Below, one piece after another: positions 9,662 to 17,135 of a stretch of DNA of 28,889 nt (its first letter is position 1; each line of letters begins with the position of its first letter). Both the position numbers and the translations under genes were made by a program. Below the pieces are notes generated by a model. That model had not been told where the DNA came from, ran no database searches, and saw only the letters and a list, made by a program, of their open reading frames with translations. Source of the stretch: Butyrivibrio sp. (lineage in GTDB: Bacteria > Bacillota > Clostridia > Lachnospirales > Lachnospiraceae); NCBI GenBank assembly GCA_024688095.1, contig JAILEJ010000440.1:1-28889 (forward strand), read 5' to 3'.

Positions 9662-10822
9662 ATGAGCGTACGATATTTTTCATTATATTATGAAATCAAT
9701 ATTATATGTATCTTAGTTTTGCTGTATGTAGGAAGCAAGATAGGAGTTTTCTTTCAGCGTTCAGTTGAAAAGAGAATTTTTTATCTTGCCCTTATCAGTT
9801 CTGTTGTAATGTTTGTTGTGGATTGTTTCTGGATTACCGTAAATAACGGTGGCACTGCCATTTCTGTATCGGCAGCTTTCGTTTCAAAATCCATTCATAA
9901 TATTTTAACATGCTGGTGTTCTTATCTGGTGTTCCTGTGGTTTGAATTTTATCAGAAAACAGCCTTCAGTAAGACGCGTAAGGCAATAATTTATTCATCT
10001 GTTTTTATATGGATAATTGTTTTTGCTTCTGTAACTAATGTATTTACAGGTTATATCTTTTTATATGATGAGGCGGGTACTTATCATAGGGGAGAATTAT
10101 TTGCTTTGCAGCATATTTTTGCTTCAATTTATATAGGTGTTGGAGCTGTACGAGCATACTTTAATTACAAAAATGAAGATAATTATTATATAAGAGCTGA
10201 TTTATTAAGCTTTGCATATTTTCCAATCATAATTTTTGCTGCTGATGTTGTGCAGTTATTTGTACATGGTCAGCCTATCGTATGTGTTGGTATAACATTA
10301 TCTACAATAATTCTATATCTTGATAAAGCTGGAAGAATGGTTACTACAGATCCGCTTACTGATATCAGTAATCGTAAACAGCTTATGAAGGATATGAACT
10401 ACAAAATCAGAAATATAGAAAATGGTTATGAGCTTTATGCTTTAATGATGGATCTTAATGCTTTTAAGAAGATAAATGATAACTATGGACATGTCGAGGG
10501 CGATCATGCGCTTATTCGTATGGCTGGAGCATTAAAGTATACTTTTTCAAATGAAAAAAGAAGACCTACAATATCGAGATATGGCGGAGATGAGTTTATA
10601 GTTCTTATAGAATCTCGGACAAGAGAACATGTTGATGAATTGTGTTTTAAGTTACATGAGAAAATTAACGCTATAAATGAAACAGATAATAAGCCATATA
10701 ATTTGTCGGTGAGTATTGGCGTTAGTAAGTTTGATTCAAAAAATGACACTTCTGCCACATGGATGAAGAGAGCTGATGATGATCTTTATGAGAAAAAGAA
10801 GATTTATCACAGCAAGCATTAA
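9662..10822 (+). CDS. Membrane-anchored diguanylate cyclase (GGDEF)
   Basis: A 386-residue protein that would make cyclic di-GMP from two GTP. The N-terminal 220 residues contain about seven hydrophobic segments (approximately 11-31, 40-60, 72-95, 109-129, 148-165, 184-202, 205-221), probably a membrane sensor of unidentified ligand. The cyclase domain begins at DPLTDISNRKQ (230-240); the active motif GGDEF is intact at 308-312 in RYGGDEF, and the substrate region MMDLNAFKKINDNYGH is present. The RxxD product-inhibition site expected five residues before GGDEF is absent (KRRP there), so feedback inhibition by the usual I-site is unlikely. The nearest ribosome-binding site (AAGGAG) is 14 bases from the ATG, longer than usual; a stop codon just upstream in frame excludes an earlier start. 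The gene lies 131 bases before the ATP synthase operon. Confidence 0.9.
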   Translation: MSVRYFSLYYEINIICILVLLYVGSKIGVFFQRSVEKRIFYLALISSVVMFVVDCFWITVNNGGTAISVSAAFVSKSIHNILTCWCSYLVFLWFEFYQKTAFSKTRKAIIYSSVFIWIIVFASVTNVFTGYIFLYDEAGTYHRGELFALQHIFASIYIGVGAVRAYFNYKNEDNYYIRADLLSFAYFPIIIFAADVVQLFVHGQPIVCVGITLSTIILYLDKAGRMVTTDPLTDISNRKQLMKDMNYKIRNIENGYELYALMMDLNAFKKINDNYGHVEGDHALIRMAGALKYTFSNEKRRPTISRYGGDEFIVLIESRTREHVDELCFKLHEKINAINETDNKPYNLSVSIGVSKFDSKNDTSATWMKRADDDLYEKKKIYHSKH

Positions 10823-10862
10823 TTGGTGTCAGGCCCATTATGGACTTAACATAAATCTTAAG

Positions 10863-10962
10863 AAAGGAGCGAAAGAAATTAGCCAAGATATTTGATCTGA
10901 TCAAATATTGAACTTTGATTTATCGGAGCTCTAATTGACTAATATAAATTAGCATGGATATT
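10863..10962 (+). promoter_or_regulatory. atpB: atpB leader: orphan Shine-Dalgarno, 21-nt palindrome and duplicated start region
   Basis: An AAAGGAG at 10863-10869 is followed by no usable start codon. A perfect palindrome lies at 10888-10908 (ATATTTGATC, one central T, GATCAAATAT). The bases 10876-10892 match 10946-10962, which contain the atpB ATG, at 14 of 17 positions; the first copy has CAA where the second has ATG. The nearest possible ribosome-binding site for atpB is GGAG at 10925-10928, 25 bases from the ATG, and CTAATT (10931-10936) can pair with AATTAG (10947-10952), which would bring it close. The structure is seen; its role in translation or as an operator is inference. Confidence 0.45.
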
Positions 10963-11646
10963 GGAAAACTGTTAGAAGAAATATTGCTTGAAGATAAAGT
11001 TATGATTCATCTTCCTTTCGGGAATGGATTTTTTGACATTAATCAATCCGTGGTTTACACATGGTTTGTTATTATCTTTTTGCTTTTGATCTGCATTATT
11101 CTGACAACAGGAATGAGAACTCATAATCCTGGGAAGAGACAGCTTATAGCTGAATTCATTGTTTCTTTTTTCAGGAAAATGACAGGGGAAATGCTTGGAG
11201 AAGAGGGAAAGATTTATTCTGAATTTATAATTACAGTTCTTATATATATCGGCACCTCAAATCTTGTCGGACTTCTTGGCAAGAAGCCGCCTACTATGGA
11301 TTTAAATGTTACTCTGGCACTTTCACTTATGAGTATTTTTCTGATTGAATTTGCAGGAATCAGGAAAAAGGGAGGAAAAAAATGGATTAAATCCTTTGCT
11401 CAACCTATGTGGGTTGTAACTCCTATGAATATTCTTGAAGTAGCAATTAAACCATTATCACTTTGTATGCGACTTTTCGGTAACGTAATTGGTGCAACAG
11501 TAATAATGGAACTTATCAGAATGGCTGTGCCGCTTATTGTTCCAGTGGTATTCAGTTTATATTTTGATATTTTTGATGGCCTTATTCAGGCTTATGTATT
11601 CGTATTCCTTACATCTTTGTATATTAAGGAAGCTGTAGAGGATTAA
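10954..11646 (+). CDS. atpB: ATP synthase Fo subunit a
   Basis: A 230-residue integral membrane subunit that forms the ion half-channels of Fo next to the c-ring. There are five or six hydrophobic segments. The essential Arg is residue 173 in LSLCMRLFGNVIGATV, matching Arg210 of E. coli (LRLFGN). The conserved C-terminal segment FDGLIQAYVFVFLTSLYIKEAVE is complete. It is the first gene of the atp operon; no atpI-like gene precedes it. ATG 10954 is the first start after an in-frame TAA at 10945, but there is no ribosome-binding site at normal distance, and initiation may depend on a leader hairpin. GTG/TTG starts that would fit better were not found. Confidence 0.95.
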   Translation: MDIGKLLEEILLEDKVMIHLPFGNGFFDINQSVVYTWFVIIFLLLICIILTTGMRTHNPGKRQLIAEFIVSFFRKMTGEMLGEEGKIYSEFIITVLIYIGTSNLVGLLGKKPPTMDLNVTLALSLMSIFLIEFAGIRKKGGKKWIKSFAQPMWVVTPMNILEVAIKPLSLCMRLFGNVIGATVIMELIRMAVPLIVPVVFSLYFDIFDGLIQAYVFVFLTSLYIKEAVED

Positions 11647-11684
11647 AAAAAATTAAATCTTTATTTCAGAAGGGAGATAATTAT

Positions 11685-11900
11685 ATGGATTTCACAGCAA
11701 TTGGTGCAGGTATTGCAGCACTTACAGGACTTGGCGCAGGTATAGGTATTGGTATAGCAACTTCAAGAGCAACAGATGCAGTTGCCCGTCAGCCAGAGGC
11801 AGATGGTAAAATAATGAAGCTCTTACTTCTTGGTTGTGCGCTTGCAGAAGCAACAGCTATTTATGGTTTCGTTGTAGCTATTATGATTTTGTTTACCTGA
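11685..11900 (+). CDS. atpE: ATP synthase Fo subunit c
   Basis: A 71-residue two-helix proteolipid that forms the rotor ring. Helix 1 is glycine-rich (GLGAGIGIGIA, about 15-25), the cytoplasmic loop is ARQPEA (34-39), and the ion-binding carboxylate is Glu55 in ALAEATAIYG. Compared with the Na+-binding c subunit of Ilyobacter tartaricus (Gln32, Glu65, Ser66), the first position is Ile22 and the residue after the Glu is Ala56, so the side chains that ligate Na+ are missing and proton coupling is the likelier reading. The start follows AAGGGAG at normal spacing. A 20-codon ORF and then atpF follow. Confidence 0.96.
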   Translation: MDFTAIGAGIAALTGLGAGIGIGIATSRATDAVARQPEADGKIMKLLLLGCALAEATAIYGFVVAIMILFT

Positions 11901-11917
11901 TAAGAAGAGGTATACCT

Positions 11918-11980
11918 ATGGAATTACATGATATTGTGATTCTGAAGATTAGAAGAAAAGAGGTATTTTATTTTGCTTAG
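11918..11980 (+). CDS. 20-residue ORF between atpE and atpF overlapping the atpF start (possible leader peptide)
   Basis: ATG 11918 follows a ribosome-binding site (AAGAGGT) at normal distance, and the ORF runs 20 codons to TAG at 11978-11980. The peptide starts MELHDIV and ends EVFYFA. Its 3' end overlaps the TTG start of atpF (11973) in another frame and contains the atpF ribosome-binding site, the arrangement expected for translational coupling. The peptide resembles no ATP synthase subunit I know. It may be a leader that sets the level of atpF, or a chance ORF; the matching ribosome-binding site favours translation. Confidence 0.4.
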   Translation: MELHDIVILKIRRKEVFYFA

Positions 11981-12455
11981 TGTAAGCGTAATGAACGTTA
12001 TTTATATAATAATAAATCTTCTAATTCTTTTTGCTCTTATGAAGATATTCCTCTTTAAGAGGGTAGATAAGGTTTTGGAAGAGAGAAAAGCTGAGATTGA
12101 AAATGCCACAAACGAAATGAATACCAAATCAGAAGAGGCAGAAAAAATCAAAGCAGAATATAACGAAAAGCTTCGCGGAATTGATGCTCAGAAGGAACAG
12201 GTTCTTTCTGAATCACGTACTAAGGCATATGAGGAATATGACAAGATTATTTCTGATGCCAAAAGTGAAGCTTCTTCAATTCTTGCAGATGCAAGGAAAA
12301 ATGCTGAAATGGAAAGCCAGAGAGAAAAAGATGCTTATACAGCAGAACTTACAGATATTGTTCTTGATGCCGCTTCAAAAATTTCAGCATCAAATCATAC
12401 AAAAGAAGAAGACCTTGAACTCTATGACAAATTTATCAAGGCTGCAAAGAAATAA
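11973..12455 (+). CDS. atpF: ATP synthase Fo subunit b (peripheral stalk)
   Basis: A 160-residue subunit with one N-terminal membrane helix (about 8-27, NVIYIIINLLILFALMKIFLF) followed by a long charged coiled coil (about 30-130) and a short C-terminal segment. It normally dimerises and links Fo to F1 through the delta subunit. The start is taken as TTG 11973, eight bases after AAAGAGGT; this gives an N-terminus of the usual length, whereas the first ATG (11991) would cut into the region before the helix. No delta sequence is fused at its C-terminus, unlike the b-delta fusion of mycobacteria. Its partner here would be the delta-like region fused to alpha in the next gene. Confidence 0.92.
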   Translation: MLSVSVMNVIYIIINLLILFALMKIFLFKRVDKVLEERKAEIENATNEMNTKSEEAEKIKAEYNEKLRGIDAQKEQVLSESRTKAYEEYDKIISDAKSEASSILADARKNAEMESQREKDAYTAELTDIVLDAASKISASNHTKEEDLELYDKFIKAAKK

Positions 12456-12470
12456 AGAGAGGTAAATAAG

Positions 12471-14243
12471 ATGAGTGTAACAAAATGTAAACTTCGTTAT
12501 GCTGATACGCCTCCTACTTCTGAACAGCTTGAACAGTTTAAGAAGATTTTTTCTGAAAAGTTTGATAATCAGGAAATAGAGATGGAGGTAGTTCAGGATA
12601 GCAGTATTTCCGGCGGTTTTATTATCAGCTGTGGAAATTATGAATATGACTGGACGGATGAAGGAAGAAGCAGACAGTTAAAAGACATGTTTGCTGGAAT
12701 GAGAAAGAAACCATCTTCCTTTGATTCTCAGAAAATTGTATCAGTAATTAAGGATAAGATTGAGAACTTTGATCTTCAGGTTGAAGATAAAGAAGTTGGC
12801 CATGTTGAGTGGGTTGGTGACGGTATCGCCAACGTTACCGGAATTGAGCATGCTTTTTATGGTGAAATTATTGAATTTGAAGATGGCACAAAGGGAATGG
12901 CTCAGGATATCCGTTCTGATCATATCGGATGTATTTTATTTGGTAGTGATAGGGAAATTAAACAGGGAAGCAGGGCTGTAAGAACTTACAGACAGGCTGG
13001 TATTCCTGTTGGCGATGCATTTATAGGCAGAGTTGTTGATGCTCTTGGTACACCTATTGATGGCGGAGATCCAATTAAGGAATCAGGTTATAGACCTATG
13101 GAAGAACCAGCTCCTGGTATTATAGACAGATCTTCAGTTAATCAGCCTTTAGAGACTGGAATTCTTTCAATTGATACTATGTTTCCGATAGGAAGAGGTC
13201 AGCGTGAACTTATTATCGGAGACAGACAGACGGGTAAGACCTCTATTGCGATAGATGCTATTTTGAACCAAAAGGGTAAAGATGTAATTTGTATATATGT
13301 AGCAATAGGACAGAAGGCTTCAACAGTTGCCAAGCTTATTAATACATTAAAGACTGCAGGAGCAATGAATTATACAATTGTTGTAACTGCTACAGCAGCT
13401 GATTCAGCCCCGCTCCAATATATTGCACCATATTCAGGTACAGCTATGGCTGAGTATTTCATGCATAATGGCAAGGATGTTCTTATTGTTTATGATGATT
13501 TATCTAAACATGCTGTTGCGTACAGAGCTATTTCATTACTGCTTGAAAGATCTCCTGGACGTGAGGCTTATCCTGGTGATGTATTCTATCTTCATAGCAG
13601 ATTGCTGGAGCGTTCAAGTAAACTTTCTGCCGAGCTTGGAGGTGGTTCAATTACAGCACTTCCTATTATTGAGACTCAGGCAGGTGATGTTTCAGCATAT
13701 ATTCCTACAAATGTTATTTCTATAACTGATGGACAGATATTCCTTGAAAGTGATCTTTTCTTTGAAGGAATGAGGCCTGCAGTTAATGTTGGTCTTTCTG
13801 TATCCCGTGTAGGTAGTGCGGCTCAGACTAAGGCTATGAAAAAGGCAGCTGGAAGTATTCGTATTGATCTTGCTCAGTATAGAGAAATGGCTGTATTTAC
13901 TCAGTTTTCTTCTGATCTTGATGAAACCACTAAGGCACAGCTTCAGCATGGTGGCATTTTGATGGAACTTTTGAAACAGCCTATGGGAAGTCCATTTAAG
14001 ATGTATGAGCAGGTTATTATTCTAATAGCTGCTAATAATAAAAAGCTTGATATGCTTACAACATCTGAGGTTTCAAAATATAGATCAGGATTACTTGAAT
14101 TCTTTAATACAAGTAAGAAATCTATTTGCGATGAAATTGTTAAGATTCATGATATGAATGATGATCTTAAGAAACAGATTTTGGAAGCTGTAGATGAATT
14201 TAATGAAGGTTACCTGAAAAACGCAGAAGATAAAAGTGAATAA
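12471..14243 (+). CDS. atpA: ATP synthase F1 subunit alpha with fused delta C-terminal-like domain
   Basis: A 590-residue protein, about 80 longer than ordinary alpha. Residues from about 84 on are a complete alpha: N-terminal IENFDLQVEDKEVGHVEWVGDGIANV, Walker A GDRQTGKT (250-257), YDDLSKHAVAYR (341-352), and the Arg finger Arg446 in SVSRVGSAAQ. Residues 1-76 resemble the C-terminal domain of subunit delta (AtpH/OSCP): a helix SEQLEQFKKIFSEKF, then EIEMEVVQDSSISGGFII, where delta has VDPSLIGGFVI, then SRQLKDMF, where delta has RGQLERL. There is no separate atpH between atpF and atpA, its usual place, so this fusion appears to replace it. The N-terminal helical half of delta is not found. ATG follows AGAGGT. 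The alpha assignment is firm; the delta similarity is by eye and less certain. Confidence 0.93.
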   Translation: MSVTKCKLRYADTPPTSEQLEQFKKIFSEKFDNQEIEMEVVQDSSISGGFIISCGNYEYDWTDEGRSRQLKDMFAGMRKKPSSFDSQKIVSVIKDKIENFDLQVEDKEVGHVEWVGDGIANVTGIEHAFYGEIIEFEDGTKGMAQDIRSDHIGCILFGSDREIKQGSRAVRTYRQAGIPVGDAFIGRVVDALGTPIDGGDPIKESGYRPMEEPAPGIIDRSSVNQPLETGILSIDTMFPIGRGQRELIIGDRQTGKTSIAIDAILNQKGKDVICIYVAIGQKASTVAKLINTLKTAGAMNYTIVVTATAADSAPLQYIAPYSGTAMAEYFMHNGKDVLIVYDDLSKHAVAYRAISLLLERSPGREAYPGDVFYLHSRLLERSSKLSAELGGGSITALPIIETQAGDVSAYIPTNVISITDGQIFLESDLFFEGMRPAVNVGLSVSRVGSAAQTKAMKKAAGSIRIDLAQYREMAVFTQFSSDLDETTKAQLQHGGILMELLKQPMGSPFKMYEQVIILIAANNKKLDMLTTSEVSKYRSGLLEFFNTSKKSICDEIVKIHDMNDDLKKQILEAVDEFNEGYLKNAEDKSE

Positions 14244-14266
14244 AAGACTTACGGAGGTCTAATGCA

Positions 14267-15181
14267 TTGGCTAATATAAAAGAAATCAGAGATCGTATCA
14301 GTAGTATTGAAGATACGATGAAAATAACAAATGCCATGTATATGATTTCTTCTAACAAGCTACGAAAAGCTCGAAAACGTCTTGAGGAAACAGAACCTTA
14401 TTTCTTTGGCGTACAAAATATGATAAATCGTACTTTGCGTCATATAGATCTTGAAATGGAAGATGTTTTTTTGGAAACACATTCAGATATTCCATTTATG
14501 TCCAGAAAGAAAGGTTATGTTGTAATTACTGATGATAAGGGACTTGCAGGCGCATATAACCATAATGTGTTAAAGCTTGCAGAGGATCATATCAAAAGCA
14601 ATAACGATAATGACGATTGGAAACTGTATGTTATAGGTGAACTTGGCAGACAATATTTTATATCAAAGGGTATGAATATTGATGAAACATTCAGATATAC
14701 AGCACAGAATCCTACAATGTCAAGATCACGTAAAATAACAGCCAGTGTTCTTGATGATTATATGGAACACAAGATTGATGAAGTTTATGTAGTTTATACT
14801 ACAATGAAAAATTCAATGACATGTGAGGCTCAGATAACTAAACTTTTGCCACTTGATATGTTGCAGAAGATAAAAGATATTAAACTTCCTGATGACGTAT
14901 ACAGGGAAGAATTTTATCTGGAACCTAGTCCACAGGCTGTTATTGATAATATAGTTCCAAATTACGTTAATGGTTTTTTCTATGGAGCTATGGTTGAGGC
15001 TTATTGTAGTGTTCAGAATTCCAGAATGATGGCTATGGATGCTGCAAATAAAAGTGCTCAGGAAATGATAGGTGATCTAAGGCTTCAGTATAATCGTCAG
15101 CGTCAGGCTATGATCACACAGGAAATTACTGAAGTGGCAGGTGGCGCTAGAGCTTTAAAACAGCTTAAGAAAAAGAAATGA
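14267..15181 (+). CDS. atpG: ATP synthase F1 subunit gamma
   Basis: A 304-residue central-stalk subunit. The N-terminal helix IKEIRDRISSIEDTMKITNAMYMISSNKLRKA and the C-terminal helix (SRMMAMDAANKSAQEMIGDL, RQAMITQEITEVAGGA) are characteristic; together they form the rotating coiled coil. The middle contains the Rossmann-like part (KGYVVITDDKGLAGAYN). The start is TTG 14267, eight bases after ACGGAGGT, giving the normal N-terminus LANIKEIR (read as Met). An ATG at 14262 in another frame opens a five-codon ORF but is too close to the ribosome-binding site to compete well. The length is slightly above the bacterial average of about 285-290. Confidence 0.95.
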   Translation: MANIKEIRDRISSIEDTMKITNAMYMISSNKLRKARKRLEETEPYFFGVQNMINRTLRHIDLEMEDVFLETHSDIPFMSRKKGYVVITDDKGLAGAYNHNVLKLAEDHIKSNNDNDDWKLYVIGELGRQYFISKGMNIDETFRYTAQNPTMSRSRKITASVLDDYMEHKIDEVYVVYTTMKNSMTCEAQITKLLPLDMLQKIKDIKLPDDVYREEFYLEPSPQAVIDNIVPNYVNGFFYGAMVEAYCSVQNSRMMAMDAANKSAQEMIGDLRLQYNRQRQAMITQEITEVAGGARALKQLKKKK

Positions 15182-15219
15182 TATTAAAAACAATTTAAAT
15201 CAGGAAAAGAGGTAGTTCA

Positions 15220-16605
15220 TTGGAAAACGGAAAAGTGTTACAGGTTATGGGACCTGTAGTCGACGTAAAATTTGATAGTAATGATTTGCCGTATATCAGT
15301 GATGCTCTTGAAGTTATGGTAGATGATAGAAAATGTGTTATGGAAGTTGCACAGCACATTGGAGATAATACAGTAAGATGCATTATGCTATCAGCCAGCG
15401 AAGGTCTCGCAAGAGATATGGAAGTAAAGGTTACAGGTGGTCCAATTAAAGTTCCTGTTGGAGAAAAGACATTGGGAAGATTATTTAATGTTCTTGGTGA
15501 AACTATTGATAACGGTGAAACAATTTCAGGTACTGATAATTGGAGTATTCACAGGGAACCTCCAAAGCTTTCAGATCAAAGCCCTGTAGTAGAAGTTCTT
15601 GAAACTGGTATAAAGGTTATTGATCTGCTTGCTCCATATGCTAAAGGCGGAAAAATAGGTCTTTTCGGTGGTGCCGGTGTTGGTAAGACAGTTCTTATTC
15701 AGGAGCTTATACAGAATATTGCAACAGAACATGGTGGATATTCCATTTTCACTGGTGTAGGAGAGAGATCTCGTGAAGGAAACGATCTTTGGTCTGAAAT
15801 GAGTGAATCTGGTGTACTCAAAAAGACTGCATTGGTATTTGGACAGATGAATGAGCCACCGGGAGCTCGTATGAGAGTTGCTGAGACCGGACTTACAATG
15901 GCTGAATACTTTAGAGATGTTCAACATCAGGATGTACTTTTATTTATTGATAATATATTCAGATTTGTACAGGCAGGTTCTGAAGTTTCATCACTTCTTG
16001 GCCGTATGCCTTCTGCGGTTGGTTATCAGCCTACTCTTGCAACTGACCTCGGTCAGCTTCAGGAAAGAATTGCTTCTACAAAATCCGGTTCAGTAACTTC
16101 TGTTCAGGCTGTTTATGTGCCTGCAGATGACCTTACTGATCCTGCTCCTGCGACAACATTTGCTCATTTGGATGCAACAACAGTTCTTTCACGTAAGATT
16201 GTTGAACAGGGTATATATCCAGCTGTTGATCCGCTTGAATCTTCAAGCCGAATTCTTGAGGCAGATGTTGTTGGTGAGAGACATTATAATGTAGCTACAA
16301 AGGTACAGCAGATGCTTCAGAAATATAAGGAATTACAGGATATTATTGCTATTCTTGGTATGGAAGAGCTCTCTGATGAAGATAAGATAACTGTTTTCAG
16401 AGCAAGAAAGATTCAGAGATTTCTTTCTCAGCCATTCCATGTTGCAGAACAGTTTACAAATATTCCTGGTAAATATGTTCCTTTGGAAAAGACAATCAGT
16501 GGTTTTGAAGCAATTGTTTCAGGTGAAATGGATGAATATCCTGAAATGGCATTTTTTAATGTTGGTACAATTGAGGATGCAATTGAAAAAGCAAAAACAC
16601 TCTAA
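15220..16605 (+). CDS. atpD: ATP synthase F1 subunit beta (catalytic)
   Basis: A 461-residue catalytic subunit. Walker A is GGAGVGKT (150-157); the catalytic Glu lies in GERSREGN (about 181-188); the Walker B strand is VLLFIDNIFRF (239-249); and the ELSDED loop (383-388) corresponds to DELSEED. The start is TTG 15220, about six bases after AAAAGAGGT, and gives the usual N-terminus; no in-frame ATG exists nearby. It is the third atp gene of this operon using TTG. The sequence looks fully functional. Confidence 0.97.
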   Translation: MENGKVLQVMGPVVDVKFDSNDLPYISDALEVMVDDRKCVMEVAQHIGDNTVRCIMLSASEGLARDMEVKVTGGPIKVPVGEKTLGRLFNVLGETIDNGETISGTDNWSIHREPPKLSDQSPVVEVLETGIKVIDLLAPYAKGGKIGLFGGAGVGKTVLIQELIQNIATEHGGYSIFTGVGERSREGNDLWSEMSESGVLKKTALVFGQMNEPPGARMRVAETGLTMAEYFRDVQHQDVLLFIDNIFRFVQAGSEVSSLLGRMPSAVGYQPTLATDLGQLQERIASTKSGSVTSVQAVYVPADDLTDPAPATTFAHLDATTVLSRKIVEQGIYPAVDPLESSSRILEADVVGERHYNVATKVQQMLQKYKELQDIIAILGMEELSDEDKITVFRARKIQRFLSQPFHVAEQFTNIPGKYVPLEKTISGFEAIVSGEMDEYPEMAFFNVGTIEDAIEKAKTL

Positions 16606-16627
16606 TTATTAGATTTGGAGAAGATTA

Positions 16628-17044
16628 ATGGCTACTTTATTCAGACTTCAGGTTATGTCAATAAATGGTGTATTTTTTGATGGAAGAGTAAATGCTGTTA
16701 TTATTCCTGCTATTGATGGCGATCGTGAAATAATGGCACACCACGAGGAAATGGTTATTGCCGTTTACAATGGCGAGATGCGTATTCAGACAGAAGATGG
16801 TAACTGGAGAAGAGCTGTTGTAGGTATTGGCTCTGCACAGGTTGCCAATAACAGAGTTACTATTCTTGTCGATACCTGTGAAAGACCTGAGGATATCGAT
16901 TTAAGACGTGCACAGGAAGCTTTAGAGGATGCTAAAGAAAAGATGCGTCAGAAGAAATCCATTAGGGAATATAAGATGTCTCAGGCTGCTATGGCCAGAG
17001 CTCTTTCCCGTATAAAATCAGCATCTAGATATGACCATATGTAA
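16628..17044 (+). CDS. atpC: ATP synthase F1 subunit epsilon
   Basis: A 138-residue subunit of the central stalk that couples gamma to the c-ring and can inhibit hydrolysis. The N-terminal beta-sandwich (about 1-85) includes FRLQVMSINGVFFDGRVNAVIIPAIDG and IMAHHEEMVIAV; the C-terminal two-helix domain is present (RRAQEALEDAKEKM, then MSQAAMARALSRIKSA), so autoinhibition is possible. ATG 16628 follows TTGGAGAAG. It is the last atp gene; a long AU-rich hairpin follows 16 bases after the stop. Confidence 0.94.
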   Translation: MATLFRLQVMSINGVFFDGRVNAVIIPAIDGDREIMAHHEEMVIAVYNGEMRIQTEDGNWRRAVVGIGSAQVANNRVTILVDTCERPEDIDLRRAQEALEDAKEKMRQKKSIREYKMSQAAMARALSRIKSASRYDHM

Positions 17045-17059
17045 TAGTAAATTTAATTG

Positions 17060-17111
17060 TCAGATTAAATTATATGTTTATGTATAGGCATAAACATATA
17101 ATTTGGTCTGA
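17060..17111 (+). terminator. Long AU-rich hairpin after atpC
   Basis: The arms 17061-17082 and 17089-17110 pair along 22 bp (two G-U pairs, otherwise perfect), extended by one A-T pair at 17060/17111, with the 6-base loop TATAGG. It follows the atpC stop by 16 bases and precedes the next start by 25. There is no T run after it, so it is not a classical intrinsic terminator; it may protect the 3' end of the atp mRNA or reduce read-through into the GGDEF-EAL gene. The structure is certain; the role is inferred. Confidence 0.6.
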
Positions 17112-17135
17112 AAGATACTTAATTCAGGTTTTCTT

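Noticed and set aside
14262..14279. Five-codon ATG ORF in front of atpG as a leader peptide
   Set aside because: Its ATG is only about 3 bases from the GGAGGT site, too close for efficient initiation; the site fits the atpG TTG.
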